64,000 nt of DNA from CAXNKH01 sp049296795. GTDB taxonomy: Bacteria; Pseudomonadota; Gammaproteobacteria; Burkholderiales; Burkholderiaceae_C. This document shows positions 51,350 to 61,275 of the stretch, piece after piece; the first letter of the stretch is position 1, and each line of letters starts with the position of its first letter. The position numbers and the translations under genes are program-made. Where the stretch lies: the NCBI GenBank assembly GCA_049296795.1, contig JBAQTC010000048.1, positions 42,354 to 106,353 on the forward strand. The letters run 5' to 3'. The notes below the pieces were generated by a model. The model did not search any database. It worked only from the letters and a program-made list of their open reading frames with translations, and had not been told where the DNA came from.

Positions 51350-54300
51350 TTACTCGCCAGCTGATCCTGTATCGGCACCAGCCTCAGATTCGGTCTGAGT
51401 CGCGCCCGTTAATTCAGCCTCATCGGCTTCGGCAATCGCACGGCGCTCATCCTCGTCCATGTTCTGACGCACCTTGCGCGCTTCGTGATACGCCATACCG
51501 GTACCGGCTGGAATCAAACGACCCACAATCACGTTCTCCTTGAGACCGCGCAATTCGTCGCGCTTGCCCATGATGGCAGCTTCGGTCAGCACCCGGGTGG
51601 TTTCCTGGAAGGAAGCCGCACTGATGAAACTGTCGGTGGACAGCGACGCTTTGGTGATACCCAACAGCAGATTGGTGAACGTTGCAGGCTGCTTGCCTTC
51701 GGCGCGCAGGGCGTCGTTGGTGTTGAGCATTTCGGAGCGCTCTACCTGCTCGCCAGAGATGTACGTTGAATCTCCGGTGTTATCCACCAACACCCGACGC
51801 AGCATCTGGCGCACGATCACTTCAATGTGCTTGTCATTGATCTTCACGCCTTGCAAACGGTAAACGTCCTGCACTTCGTCAACAATATAACGCGCCAGTT
51901 CTTCGGTTCCCAGCAAACGCAAAATGTCTTGCGGGTCGGCCGGCCCGTCCACCACGGACTCGCCTTTGTTGACCACTTGGCCTTCGTGCACCAAGATGTT
52001 GTTCTCCTTGGGCACCAGCTCTTCCCAGACCTTGCCTTCCGGATCGGTGATTTGCAAGCGGATCTTGCCCTTGGTTTCCTTACCAAAAGACACCGTACCC
52101 GTGGATTCGGCCAACATACCCTTGTCCTTGGGCGAGCGTGCTTCAAACAACTCAGCCACCCGCGGCAGACCACCGGTAATGTCACGGGTTTTTTGACCTT
52201 CGATCGGGATCCGAGCCAGCACTTCGCCGGGGCCCACATCCTGACCGTCGCGCACCTGAACCAAGGCGCCGACCGGGAAACCAATGGTCACCGAGTGGTC
52301 GGTGCCAGGGATCTTGACTTCCTTGCCCGCGGCATCAATCAGCTTGACCTGGGGCCGGATCACTTTGGCGGAACCACGGCGTTTGGGGTCAATCACGACC
52401 ATGGTCGAGAGTCCGGTCACTTCATCAACCTGCTTGGCCACCGTCAGACCTTCTTCCACATTCTCAAATTGGGCCTTGCCGGCAAATTCGGTAATGATGG
52501 GTCGAGTCAGAGGGTCCCAGTTGGCGAGGATGGCGCCGGCCTTGATGCTTTGATCGGCCTTGACCGTCAACACCGCACCGTAGGGCACTTTGTGGCGCTC
52601 GCGCTCACGGCCGTTCTCGTCCGAAATAACAATCTCACCGGAACGGGCAATCACCACCAGCTCTTTTTTGCTGTTGGTCACATAGCGCATGGTGGCGTTA
52701 AAGCCGATATTGCCGTTGGACTTGGCTTGCACGCTGGAGGCAATCGCGGCACGCGATGCGGCACCACCAATGTGGAATGTGCGCATGGTCAGCTGGGTAC
52801 CGGGTTCACCAATGGACTGGGCTGCGATCACACCGACCGCTTCGCCGCCATTAATCAAACCGCCACGGCCCAAGTCACGCCCGTAACATTTGGCACAAAT
52901 ACCGAAACGGGTCGCACAGGTCAATGCCGAGCGCACTTTGACTTCGTCCACACCCTGAACTTCGAGAACGTCGAGCATGTCTTCGTCCAGCAATTCGCCG
53001 GCTGTGAACAGGACTTCGCGGTTTTCGGGATGCACAATGTCCTGGCTGATGGTTCGGCCCAGAATACGATCGCGCAATGACTCAATCACTTCGCCGCCTT
53101 CGACAATAGCGCGCATCAGATAACCGTCGTCGGTTCCGCAATCCTGTTCGGTCACCACCAGATCCTGCGTCACGTCAACCAGGCGCCGTGTCAGATAGCC
53201 GGAGTTGGCGGTCTTGAGCGCCGTATCGGCCAAGCCTTTGCGCGCACCGTGGGTCGAAATGAAGTACTGCAACACGTTCAGACCTTCACGGAAGTTCGCC
53301 GTGATCGGGGTTTCAATGATCGAGCCGTCAGGCTTGGCCATCAAACCGCGCATACCGGCGAGCTGACGAATCTGGGCGGCAGAACCCCGCGCGCCAGAGT
53401 CGGCCATCATGTAGATCGAGTTGAATGACTCTTGATCGACCAACTTGCCGTGACGGTCAGTGGTTTTCTCGGTACGCAGCTGGTCCATCATGACCTTGGA
53501 GACCTTGTCGCCCGCTTTGCCCCAGATGTCCACTACCTTGTTGTAGCGCTCGCCCGAAGTCACCAGACCCGAGACATATTGCTGCTCGATGTCTTTGACT
53601 TCCTTCTCAGCACTTTCGATGATGTCCTGTTTCTCGTGCGGCACCAGCATGTCGTCGATGCAAATCGAGATACCTGCTTTGGTCGCCAAGCGGAAACCGT
53701 TTTGCAACAGCTTGTCGGCGAACACCACGGTTTCTTTCAGGCCGCACTTGCGGAAAGACACGTTGATGAGTTTGGAAATTTCCTTCTTCTTCAACGCCTT
53801 GTTCAGGTTGGAGAACGGCAGGCCTTTGGGCAGAATTTCGCTCAGCAGTGCGCGACCGGCAGTGGTTTCCCAGAGCTGGGTCGAGGCCACGAATTCGCCA
53901 GTTTCTTTGTCCTTGTTGTACTCGGTCAGACGCACGTTGATTTTGGCCGTAAGTTCGACTTCGCCAGCATCGAGTGCGCGCTGCACTTCGCCGGTGTCGG
54001 CGAAAATCAGGCCCTCACCTTTGCCGTTGATGCGCTCGCGGGTGGCCGAGTACAGACCCAGCACCACGTCTTGCGACGGCACGATGGAAGGCTCGCCGCT
54101 GGCGGGGAACAGCACATTGTTGGAGGCCAGCATCAAAGTGCGGGCTTCCATCTGGGCTTCTACCGACAAAGGCACGTGAACCGCCATTTGGTCGCCGTCA
54201 AAGTCGGCGTTGAAGGCCGAGCAGACCAATGGGTGCAGCTGAATCGCCTTACCTTCGATCAGGATCGGCTCGAAAGCCTGAATGCCCAAGCGATGCAGGG

Positions 54301-55576
54301 TCGGTGCACGGTTCAGCATCACGGGGTGCTCTTTGATGACCTCTTCCAGAATGTCCCACACCACCGGCGTTCCGGATTCGACTTCTTTCTTGGCCGCTTT
54401 GATCGTCGTGGCGATACCCATGGCTTCGAGTCGGGCAAAAATGAAGGGCTTGAACAACTCCAGCGCCATCAGTTTGGGCAAGCCGCACTGATGGAGTTTG
54501 AGCGTTGGGCCCACCACAATCACCGAGCGACCTGAATAGTCGACCCGCTTGCCCAGCAAGTTCTGACGGAAACGACCGCTCTTACCTTTGATCATGTCGG
54601 CCAGCGATTTGAGCGCCCGCTTATTGGCGCCGGTCATGGCTTTGCCGCGACGGCCATTGTCCAGCAGCGAATCCACCGCTTCTTGCAGCATGCGCTTTTC
54701 GTTGCGGGCAATAATTTCCGGTGCTTTCAACTCGAGCAAACGGCGCAGACGGCTGTTGCGGTTGATGACGCGGCGGTACAGATCGTTCAGGTCCGAAGTG
54801 GCAAAACGACCACCGTCAAGCGGCACCAACGGACGCAGGTCCGGTGGCAGCACGGGCAGAACTTCGAGCACCATCCACTCCGGCTTGATGCCGGACTTTT
54901 TGAACGCCTCGAGCACTTTAAGGCGCTTGGTGTTTTTCTTGATCTTAAGTTCGGAGCCGGTCAGATCGTTGCGAATCTTTTCGATCGAGCTTTCAATATC
55001 AAGGCCTTGGAGCAAATCCTTGATGCCTTCGGCACCCATTTTGGCGACAAACTCGTCTCCATATTCCTTGACCTTGGCGTCGTAATCGTCTTCCGACATG
55101 ATGCTGAATTTTTTCAGCGGGGTCATGCCGGGGTCAGTCACCACATAAGCTTCGAAATACAGCACGCGCTCAATGTCACGCAATGTCATGTCGAGTACCA
55201 GGCCCAAACGCGAAGGCAACGATTTCAGGAACCAGATGTGGGCACAGGGTGCAGCCAGGTCGATATGACCCATACGCTCACGCCGTACCTTGGTCTGGGT
55301 GACTTCAACGCCGCACTTCTCGCAGATCACACCGCGATGCTTGAGGCGCTTGTATTTACCGCACAGGCATTCGTAGTCCTTGATCGGGCCAAAAATTTTG
55401 GCGCAAAAAAGGCCGTCACGCTCGGGCTTGAAGGTCCGGTAGTTGATGGTCTCGGGTTTTTTGACTTCACCGAAAGACCAAGAACGGATCTTCTCTGGCG
55501 AGGCCATGCCGATCTTGATGGCATCGAAATGCTCGTCCGGGGTGAACTGCTTGAACAGGTCGAGTAATGATTTCAT
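51350..55576 (-). CDS. rpoC: DNA-directed RNA polymerase subunit beta prime
   Basis: A 1408-aa subunit of normal length. The N-terminal zinc finger (CLCGKYKRLKHRGVICEKCG) is near residue 70, and the catalytic Mg site NADFDGDQMAVH near 460. The trigger-loop region and a second zinc site (CATRFGICAKCYGRD) near 890 are intact. It follows rpoB by 24 bp and ends the operon at a strong terminator. Confidence 0.98.
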   Translation of the reverse strand: MKSLLDLFKQFTPDEHFDAIKIGMASPEKIRSWSFGEVKKPETINYRTFKPERDGLFCAKIFGPIKDYECLCGKYKRLKHRGVICEKCGVEVTQTKVRRERMGHIDLAAPCAHIWFLKSLPSRLGLVLDMTLRDIERVLYFEAYVVTDPGMTPLKKFSIMSEDDYDAKVKEYGDEFVAKMGAEGIKDLLQGLDIESSIEKIRNDLTGSELKIKKNTKRLKVLEAFKKSGIKPEWMVLEVLPVLPPDLRPLVPLDGGRFATSDLNDLYRRVINRNSRLRRLLELKAPEIIARNEKRMLQEAVDSLLDNGRRGKAMTGANKRALKSLADMIKGKSGRFRQNLLGKRVDYSGRSVIVVGPTLKLHQCGLPKLMALELFKPFIFARLEAMGIATTIKAAKKEVESGTPVVWDILEEVIKEHPVMLNRAPTLHRLGIQAFEPILIEGKAIQLHPLVCSAFNADFDGDQMAVHVPLSVEAQMEARTLMLASNNVLFPASGEPSIVPSQDVVLGLYSATRERINGKGEGLIFADTGEVQRALDAGEVELTAKINVRLTEYNKDKETGEFVASTQLWETTAGRALLSEILPKGLPFSNLNKALKKKEISKLINVSFRKCGLKETVVFADKLLQNGFRLATKAGISICIDDMLVPHEKQDIIESAEKEVKDIEQQYVSGLVTSGERYNKVVDIWGKAGDKVSKVMMDQLRTEKTTDRHGKLVDQESFNSIYMMADSGARGSAAQIRQLAGMRGLMAKPDGSIIETPITANFREGLNVLQYFISTHGARKGLADTALKTANSGYLTRRLVDVTQDLVVTEQDCGTDDGYLMRAIVEGGEVIESLRDRILGRTISQDIVHPENREVLFTAGELLDEDMLDVLEVQGVDEVKVRSALTCATRFGICAKCYGRDLGRGGLINGGEAVGVIAAQSIGEPGTQLTMRTFHIGGAASRAAIASSVQAKSNGNIGFNATMRYVTNSKKELVVIARSGEIVISDENGRERERHKVPYGAVLTVKADQSIKAGAILANWDPLTRPIITEFAGKAQFENVEEGLTVAKQVDEVTGLSTMVVIDPKRRGSAKVIRPQVKLIDAAGKEVKIPGTDHSVTIGFPVGALVQVRDGQDVGPGEVLARIPIEGQKTRDITGGLPRVAELFEARSPKDKGMLAESTGTVSFGKETKGKIRLQITDPEGKVWEELVPKENNILVHEGQVVNKGESVVDGPADPQDILRLLGTEELARYIVDEVQDVYRLQGVKINDKHIEVIVRQMLRRVLVDNTGDSTYISGEQVERSEMLNTNDALRAEGKQPATFTNLLLGITKASLSTDSFISAASFQETTRVLTEAAIMGKRDELRGLKENVIVGRLIPAGTGMAYHEARKVRQNMDEDERRAIAEADEAELTGATQTESEAGADTGSAGE

Positions 55577-55600
55577 GTTGAATCCTTTTCTTTTCCGTGT

Positions 55601-58600
55601 TTAGCCGCGTTCGAGTTCGATATCAATACCGAGCGAACGAATTTCTTTGACCAACACGTTGAACGATTCCGGCATGCCGGCTTCGATCGAGTGTTCGCCT
55701 TTGACCAGGTTTTCGTACACCTTGGTCCGACCCTGCACGTCGTCTGACTTGACGGTCAGCATTTCCTGCAGCGTATAGGCTGCGCCGTAGGCTTCCAGCG
55801 CCCAGACCTCCATCTCGCCAAAACGCTGACCACCAAACTGGGCTTTGCCGCCCAAAGGCTGCTGAGTCACCAGGCTGTAAGGACCGGTGGAACGGGCATG
55901 CATCTTGTCGTCAACCAAATGGTGCAACTTGAGCACATGCATATAGCCCACCGTGGTAGGACGCTCGAAAGCGTCACCACTGCGGCCGTCAAACAAATTG
56001 GCCTGAGTCCTGGCTGCCGTCAAGCCCTTGGCCTTGACGATGTCGTCAGGGTAAGCCAGTTTCAGCATGCTGCGGATTTCAGCCTCCGAGGCACCATCGA
56101 ACACCGGAGTAGCAAAGGTCACACCAGTCGATAGGTTGTGCGCCATTTCCAGAATTTCGCTGTCGCTCAACTTGGACAGGTCTTCCTTGCGGCCCGAACC
56201 GTTGTACAGGTTTTCGAGGAAGCTGCGCAGCTCAGCCAGCTTGGCCTGCTCTTGCAACATGTCGCCGATGCGTTGGCCAATGCCTTTGGCTGCCCAGCCC
56301 AAATGGACTTCCAGCACCTGGCCCACGTTCATGCGCGAAGGCACGCCCAGGGGGTTGAGCACGATGTCGCACGGTGTGCCGTCGGCCATGAAAGGCATAT
56401 CTTCGACCGGAACGATCTTGGAGACCACGCCTTTGTTACCGTGACGACCGGCCATCTTGTCACCCGGTTGCAAGCGACGCTTAACCGCCAGGTAAACCTT
56501 GACCATCTTCAGAACACCAGCGGGCAGTTCATCGCCCTGGGTGAGCTTCTTGCGCTTTTCTTCAAACGCCAGATCAAAGCTGTGACGCGTTTGGTCCAGC
56601 GAGTTCTTGATGCTCTCAAGCTGGCTAGCTACTTCGTCGTCCGCCGGTCGAATGTCGAACCAATGGAATTTCTCCACCGAAGCCAGGTAGGCCTTGTCGA
56701 TCGCAGCGCCTTTGGCCAACTGCTTCGGACCGCCATTGACTTTTTTGCCATTGAGCAGTTTTTCGATTCGGTCAAAAGCGTCGGCTTCAACAATGCGCAA
56801 CTGGTCGTTGAGGTCCAGCCGGAAGCGCTTGAGTTCGTCGTCGATGATTTGCTGAGCGCGCTTGTCGCGCACAATGCCTTCACGGGTGAAGACCTGCACA
56901 TCGATCACGGTGCCCTGCGAACCTTGGCTGACGCGCAACGAGGTGTCTTTCACATCGCTGGCTTTTTCGCCAAAAATGGCGCGCAGCAGCTTTTCTTCCG
57001 GAGTCAGCGTAGTCTCGCCCTTGGGTGTGACTTTGCCCACCAAAGTATCGCCAGGCTGCACTTCGGCGCCAACAAAGATGATGCCCGAGTCGTCCAAACG
57101 GTTGATCTGTTGTTCGCTCAGATTCGGAATGTCGCGGGTAATTTCTTCGGCACCCAACTTGGTATCGCGCGCCATAACCACCAACTCTTCGATGTGAATG
57201 GAGGTGTAACGGTCTTCAGCCACCACGCGCTCGCTGATCAGAATCGAGTCTTCGAAGTTGTAACCGTTCCAAGGCATGAAAGCCACCAGCATGTTCTGGC
57301 CCAGTGCCAGCTCGCCAATGTCAGTCGATGCGCCGTCAGCAATCACGTCACCCTTGGCCAATTGGTCGCCTTTTTTGACGATTGGACGCTGGTGGATATT
57401 GGTGTTCTGGTTGGAACGCTGGTACTTGATCAGGTTGTAGATATCAACACCGACTTCGCCGGCCTGAGCTTCGGCGTCATTGACCCGAATCACAACCCGG
57501 GTCGCATCGACATAATCCACCACACCACCACGCGTCGCCACCACCACGGTGCCCGAGTCAATCGCCGATACGCGCTCGATGCCGGTACCGACAAAAGCTT
57601 TTTCCGGACGCAGAACCGGCACGGCCTGACGCTGCATGTTGGCGCCCATCAAGGCGCGGTTCGCATCATCGTGCTCCAGGAAAGGAACCAGCGAGGCCGC
57701 AACCGAAACGATTTGGGCTGGCGACACATCCATGTACTGGATCCGCTCAGCGCTGACCAGAATCGATTCGCCAGCCTCACGGGCTGACACCAATTCACCG
57801 GTTAATTTGCCGTCTTTGTCGAGCAAGCTGTTGGCCTGTGCGATCACGTACTTGCCCTCTTCGATGGCCGACAGGTAATCGATTTCCATCGTCACCTTGC
57901 TGTCGATCACCCGACGATAAGGCGTTTCAATAAAGCCGTAATCGTTGAGGCGGGCATACAGCGCCAAAGAATTGATCAGGCCAATGTTCGGACCTTCAGG
58001 CGTCTCGATCGGGCAAACCCGACCGTAGTGCGTCACATGCACGTCGCGCACTTCGAAACCGGCGCGCTCACGGGTCAATCCCCCTGGGCCCAGGGCAGAA
58101 ACCCGACGCTTGTGGGTGATTTCCGACAGCGGATTGGTCTGATCCATGAACTGCGACAACTGCGAAGCACCGAAGAATTCTTTCAAAGCGGCAGAGATCG
58201 GTTTGCTATTGATCAGGTCATGCGGCATCAAAGGCTCTTGCTCGGCTTGACCCAAACGCTCTTTGACGGCTTTTTCAATCCGGGCCAAACCGGCACGGTA
58301 CTGGTTTTCTGCCAGTTCGCCAACGCAACGTACGCGACGATTGCCCAGGTGATCGATATCATCGACTTCACCACGGCCATTGCGCAGATCGACCAAGATT
58401 TTCACCACAGCCAAGATATCTTCGTTGGTCATCACCATCGGACCGGTCGATTCGGCTCGACCCATCTTGGCGTTGAACTTCATGCGACCGACGCGCGACA
58501 GATCGTAGGTGTCAGGGTTGTAGAACAGGCGCTGGAACAGGGCCTGAACTGCGTCTTCAGTCGGCGGCTCGCCGGGACGCATCATGCGGTAGATCGCAAC

Positions 58601-59713
58601 CCGGGCCGCGAATTCATCAACCGTTTCGTCCATGCGCAGGGTCTGCGAAATGTAAGCGCCCTGATCGAGTTCGTTGGTGTAGATGCACTCAAAATCCTGC
58701 ACGCCAGCACTGCGCATTTTCTTGAGCAAGGCTTCGGTCAATTCCTCGTTGGCTTTGGCGATGATTTCACCGGTGTCGGCATCGATCACGTTGCGGGCCA
58801 TCACGCGACCCAACAGGAAGTCTTCCGGCACGCTGATGTGGGTGGCGCCAGATTTTTCGAGTTCACGGGTATGGCGAACGGTGATGCGCTTATCTTTGGC
58901 AACGACCACCGTGCCTTTGGCGTCAGTGATGTCAAACCGAGCCACTTCACCACGCAAACGCTCAGCCACAAACGCCATCTGGGCACCGCTGTCCATTAGA
59001 CGAATGGTGTCGTTGACGAAGAAATTGGCCAAGATTGATTCTTGGTTCAGGCCGATGGCCTTGAGCAAAATCGTAACCGGCATCTTGCGGCGACGGTCAA
59101 CCCGGAAATACAGGAAGTCTTTCGGGTCAAACTCGAAGTCAAGCCAAGATCCACGGTAGGGAATGATCCGCGCCGAGAACAGCAGTTTGCCCGAGCTGTG
59201 GGTCTTACCCTTGTCGTGTTCGAAAAACACGCCGGGCGAACGGTGCAGCTGGGAAACAATAACCCGCTCCGTGCCGTTGATGATAAAAGAGCCCTTGTTG
59301 GTCATGAGCGGCACTTCGCCCATGTAGACCTCTTGCTCTTTAACTTCCTTAACCACCTTGTTCTGGGAGGTGGAGGACTCGCGGTCATAAATGATCAGCT
59401 GGACCTTGGCTCGCACTGCGGAACCAAAGCTCAGGCCGCGGGTCTGGCATTCGCGCACATCAAAGCCAGGCTTGGCCAAGTTGTATTCGAGAAACTTCAT
59501 CTCGACAAAACCATTGTGCGAAACGATCGGGAAAGCAGCCTCAAAAGCGGCTTGCAAACCTTCGTTGCTGCGCTTCTTGGGCGACGCATCAGCTTGCAAA
59601 AAGGCCGTATAGGCATCTTTTTGCATTTGCAGCAGGTAGGGAATTTCGATCACGCTATCACGGTTACCGAAATTTTTTCGAATCCGCTTGCGCTCTGTAT
59701 ATGTATAAGCCAT
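55601..59713 (-). CDS. rpoB: DNA-directed RNA polymerase subunit beta
   Basis: A 1370-aa subunit of normal betaproteobacterial length. The rifampicin-binding cluster reads FFGASQLSQFMDQTN then ITHKRRVSALGPGG near residues 530-560, with no obvious resistance change among the classic sites. The C-terminal MEVWALEAYGAAYTLQEML is conserved. The ATG beginning MAYTYTERKRIRKNFG follows GGAG; codons upstream are rejected. Confidence 0.98.
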   Translation of the reverse strand: MAYTYTERKRIRKNFGNRDSVIEIPYLLQMQKDAYTAFLQADASPKKRSNEGLQAAFEAAFPIVSHNGFVEMKFLEYNLAKPGFDVRECQTRGLSFGSAVRAKVQLIIYDRESSTSQNKVVKEVKEQEVYMGEVPLMTNKGSFIINGTERVIVSQLHRSPGVFFEHDKGKTHSSGKLLFSARIIPYRGSWLDFEFDPKDFLYFRVDRRRKMPVTILLKAIGLNQESILANFFVNDTIRLMDSGAQMAFVAERLRGEVARFDITDAKGTVVVAKDKRITVRHTRELEKSGATHISVPEDFLLGRVMARNVIDADTGEIIAKANEELTEALLKKMRSAGVQDFECIYTNELDQGAYISQTLRMDETVDEFAARVAIYRMMRPGEPPTEDAVQALFQRLFYNPDTYDLSRVGRMKFNAKMGRAESTGPMVMTNEDILAVVKILVDLRNGRGEVDDIDHLGNRRVRCVGELAENQYRAGLARIEKAVKERLGQAEQEPLMPHDLINSKPISAALKEFFGASQLSQFMDQTNPLSEITHKRRVSALGPGGLTRERAGFEVRDVHVTHYGRVCPIETPEGPNIGLINSLALYARLNDYGFIETPYRRVIDSKVTMEIDYLSAIEEGKYVIAQANSLLDKDGKLTGELVSAREAGESILVSAERIQYMDVSPAQIVSVAASLVPFLEHDDANRALMGANMQRQAVPVLRPEKAFVGTGIERVSAIDSGTVVVATRGGVVDYVDATRVVIRVNDAEAQAGEVGVDIYNLIKYQRSNQNTNIHQRPIVKKGDQLAKGDVIADGASTDIGELALGQNMLVAFMPWNGYNFEDSILISERVVAEDRYTSIHIEELVVMARDTKLGAEEITRDIPNLSEQQINRLDDSGIIFVGAEVQPGDTLVGKVTPKGETTLTPEEKLLRAIFGEKASDVKDTSLRVSQGSQGTVIDVQVFTREGIVRDKRAQQIIDDELKRFRLDLNDQLRIVEADAFDRIEKLLNGKKVNGGPKQLAKGAAIDKAYLASVEKFHWFDIRPADDEVASQLESIKNSLDQTRHSFDLAFEEKRKKLTQGDELPAGVLKMVKVYLAVKRRLQPGDKMAGRHGNKGVVSKIVPVEDMPFMADGTPCDIVLNPLGVPSRMNVGQVLEVHLGWAAKGIGQRIGDMLQEQAKLAELRSFLENLYNGSGRKEDLSKLSDSEILEMAHNLSTGVTFATPVFDGASEAEIRSMLKLAYPDDIVKAKGLTAARTQANLFDGRSGDAFERPTTVGYMHVLKLHHLVDDKMHARSTGPYSLVTQQPLGGKAQFGGQRFGEMEVWALEAYGAAYTLQEMLTVKSDDVQGRTKVYENLVKGEHSIEAGMPESFNVLVKEIRSLGIDIELERG

Positions 59714-60004
59714 GAGATCTCCGGGCAAAGACTGAGGAATCCTGGGGGTCCTAGGCGACTGGTCATTAGGCTTGGTGATTGGCCACTACCAATCATTGGC
59801 GGACGGTTGCGCATTGCACGCAACCCGAACCAAGGCATCTTCTGCAGTCGGATCAGAAGACACTCAAAAATCGTTTCGGAGGATTTCCCGTTGGCCTTGC
59901 GACCCCCGAGAAAACCAGCCCAAATCAATTTTTGGGTGTGCTCTTACAAGCAACAACGGGCTGGGGGCCCTGCACGAGCACCCCAGCCCTGAAGCAAAAG
60001 TCGA
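59714..60004 (-). other. rplL-rpoB spacer with a strong hairpin
   Basis: A 291-bp gene-free spacer. Just after the rplL stop, GGGCTGGGG and CCCCAGCCC (59958-59989) form a 9-bp stem with a 14-nt loop but no U-tract, as expected for an attenuator or RNase III processing site that lowers rpoBC relative to rplJL. No other feature was recognised. Confidence 0.65.
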
Positions 60005-60379
60005 TTATTTCAATTCGACCTTGGCGCCGGCTTCTTCCAGCTTTTTCTTGGCAGCTTCAGCGTCAGCCTTGGCTATGCCTTCTTTGACTGCTTTAGGCGC
60101 GCCATCGACCAGATCCTTGGCTTCTTTCAAGCCCAGACCGGTGATTTCACGAACTGCCTTAATCACGGACACTTTGTTCGCGCCAACTTCGAGCAACATC
60201 ACGTTGAACTCGGTCTTTTCTTCAGCTGCAGCAGCCACTGCACCGCCACCAGCGGCAGGAGCCGACATGGCTGCTGCGCTCACTCCAAACTTCTCTTCGA
60301 TGGCTTTCACCAGTTCGTTGAGTTCCATGACCGTCATGCTGTCGAGCGCGGTCAAAAATGCGTCTTTATCGAATGCCAT
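60005..60379 (-). CDS. rplL: 50S ribosomal protein L7/L12
   Basis: A 124-aa stalk protein with the N-terminal dimer domain, an Ala/Gly-rich hinge near residues 35-50 and the C-terminal factor-binding domain (KTEFNVMLLE, VREITGLGLKEAKDLVDGAP). AGGAAA precedes the ATG starting MAFDKDAFLT. Two copies of the L7/L12 dimer bind L10 from the preceding gene. Confidence 0.98.
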   Translation of the reverse strand: MAFDKDAFLTALDSMTVMELNELVKAIEEKFGVSAAAMSAPAAGGGAVAAAAEEKTEFNVMLLEVGANKVSVIKAVREITGLGLKEAKDLVDGAPKAVKEGIAKADAEAAKKKLEEAGAKVELK

Positions 60380-60398
60380 TTTTAATTTCCTACAGTTG

Positions 60399-60439
60399 GT
60401 TGAGGACAGAGCGTCGCCAAGCTCCGGACTGTCCCGCAA
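60399..60439 (-). repeat. Hairpin repeat, copy A (rplJ-rplL spacer)
   Basis: On the plus strand, GTTGAGGACAG...CTGTCCCGCAA. Outer arms GGACAG/CTGTCC pair; a short inner pair AGC/GCT lies within. It shares both flanks with three other copies in this cluster. In the mRNA it reads GCGGGACAG...CTGTCCTCAAC. Confidence 0.75.
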
Positions 60440-60470
60440 TATTTCAGTTTTTTACGACAAGTTGCGGCGA

Positions 60471-60995
60471 TTAAGCTGCAACAGCCTCGGCGGCAACTTC
60501 TGCCACGCCAGCGCCTTTTTTCTCCGCGATCGCTGCCAGCACACGTGCTGTACGCGAAATCGGGGATTGCATCAAGCCCAGCAACTGCGCCAGCAACACT
60601 TCTTTCGAAGGAATGCTTGCCAATTGCTTCACGCCGTTCACGTCCAACAACTTTCCAGCAAATGCACCCGCGCGAATCACCAACTTATCGTTGGTTTTTG
60701 CGAAGTCCGCCACCACTTTAGCGGCAGCGACTGCATCGACAGAGAAGCCATAGATCAACGGACCAGTCATCTGGTCGGACACAACTTCAAATGCGCTACC
60801 TGCGACAGCACGACGGGCCAAGGTGTTTTTCAACACACTCAGGCTCACGCCATTGCTGCGCGCGTTTTCGCGCAGTTTGGTCATGTCAGCGACCGCGATG
60901 CCACGGTATTCCGCTATCACGAGCGTTTGAGCTTTTGCGGCGAGGCCAGTCACATCACTGATGACCGCTTCTTTCTCACTGCGATTAAGACTCAA
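60471..60995 (-). CDS. rplJ: 50S ribosomal protein L10
   Basis: A 174-aa protein starting MSLNRSEKEAVISDV, with VIAEYRGIAVADMTKLRENA conserved and the C-terminal helix that docks L7/L12. The start codon is TTG, about seven bases after AAGGAG, which may limit its yield. L10 feeds back on its own leader, which here is ~280 bp long. Confidence 0.97.
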   Translation of the reverse strand: MSLNRSEKEAVISDVTGLAAKAQTLVIAEYRGIAVADMTKLRENARSNGVSLSVLKNTLARRAVAGSAFEVVSDQMTGPLIYGFSVDAVAAAKVVADFAKTNDKLVIRAGAFAGKLLDVNGVKQLASIPSKEVLLAQLLGLMQSPISRTARVLAAIAEKKGAGVAEVAAEAVAA

Positions 60996-61275
60996 GGTCT
61001 ACTCCTTAAAAATGTGCAGGTCGGCGGGCTATCCACCCCATACCTTCCAACACGCCACATTGCAGCGACCAACTGTTATGAGAACAAATCCATAGCAGTG
61101 GGATCGCCATCTGCGTTGGTCAAAGCCTCGGGCGAACCCTGGACTTCGCGATTAAGTGCAATTTCGTCCCCTGACGCTGTGCACACCAACGGTCTTGGAT
61201 GGCCTGCTCAAGCTTTGCAACCCGAACAGCCCACCACTTCAGGCCGCCCTTGCGGGCAACCAGAATCTTTTGCGT
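60996..61275 (-). promoter_or_regulatory. L10 leader region
   Basis: A 280-bp gene-free leader between rplA and rplJ, the usual place of the L10-binding regulatory RNA. CGTTGGT (61114-61120) pairs with ACCAACG (61185-61191) and other short stems are possible. The exact L10-binding fold was not worked out. Confidence 0.6.

Noticed and set aside
51485..59992. Long open frames on the plus strand opposite rpoC and rpoB (up to ~550 codons).
   Set aside because: They are antisense to highly conserved genes, have no ribosome sites and show the composition expected of mirror frames in a GC-rich genome.
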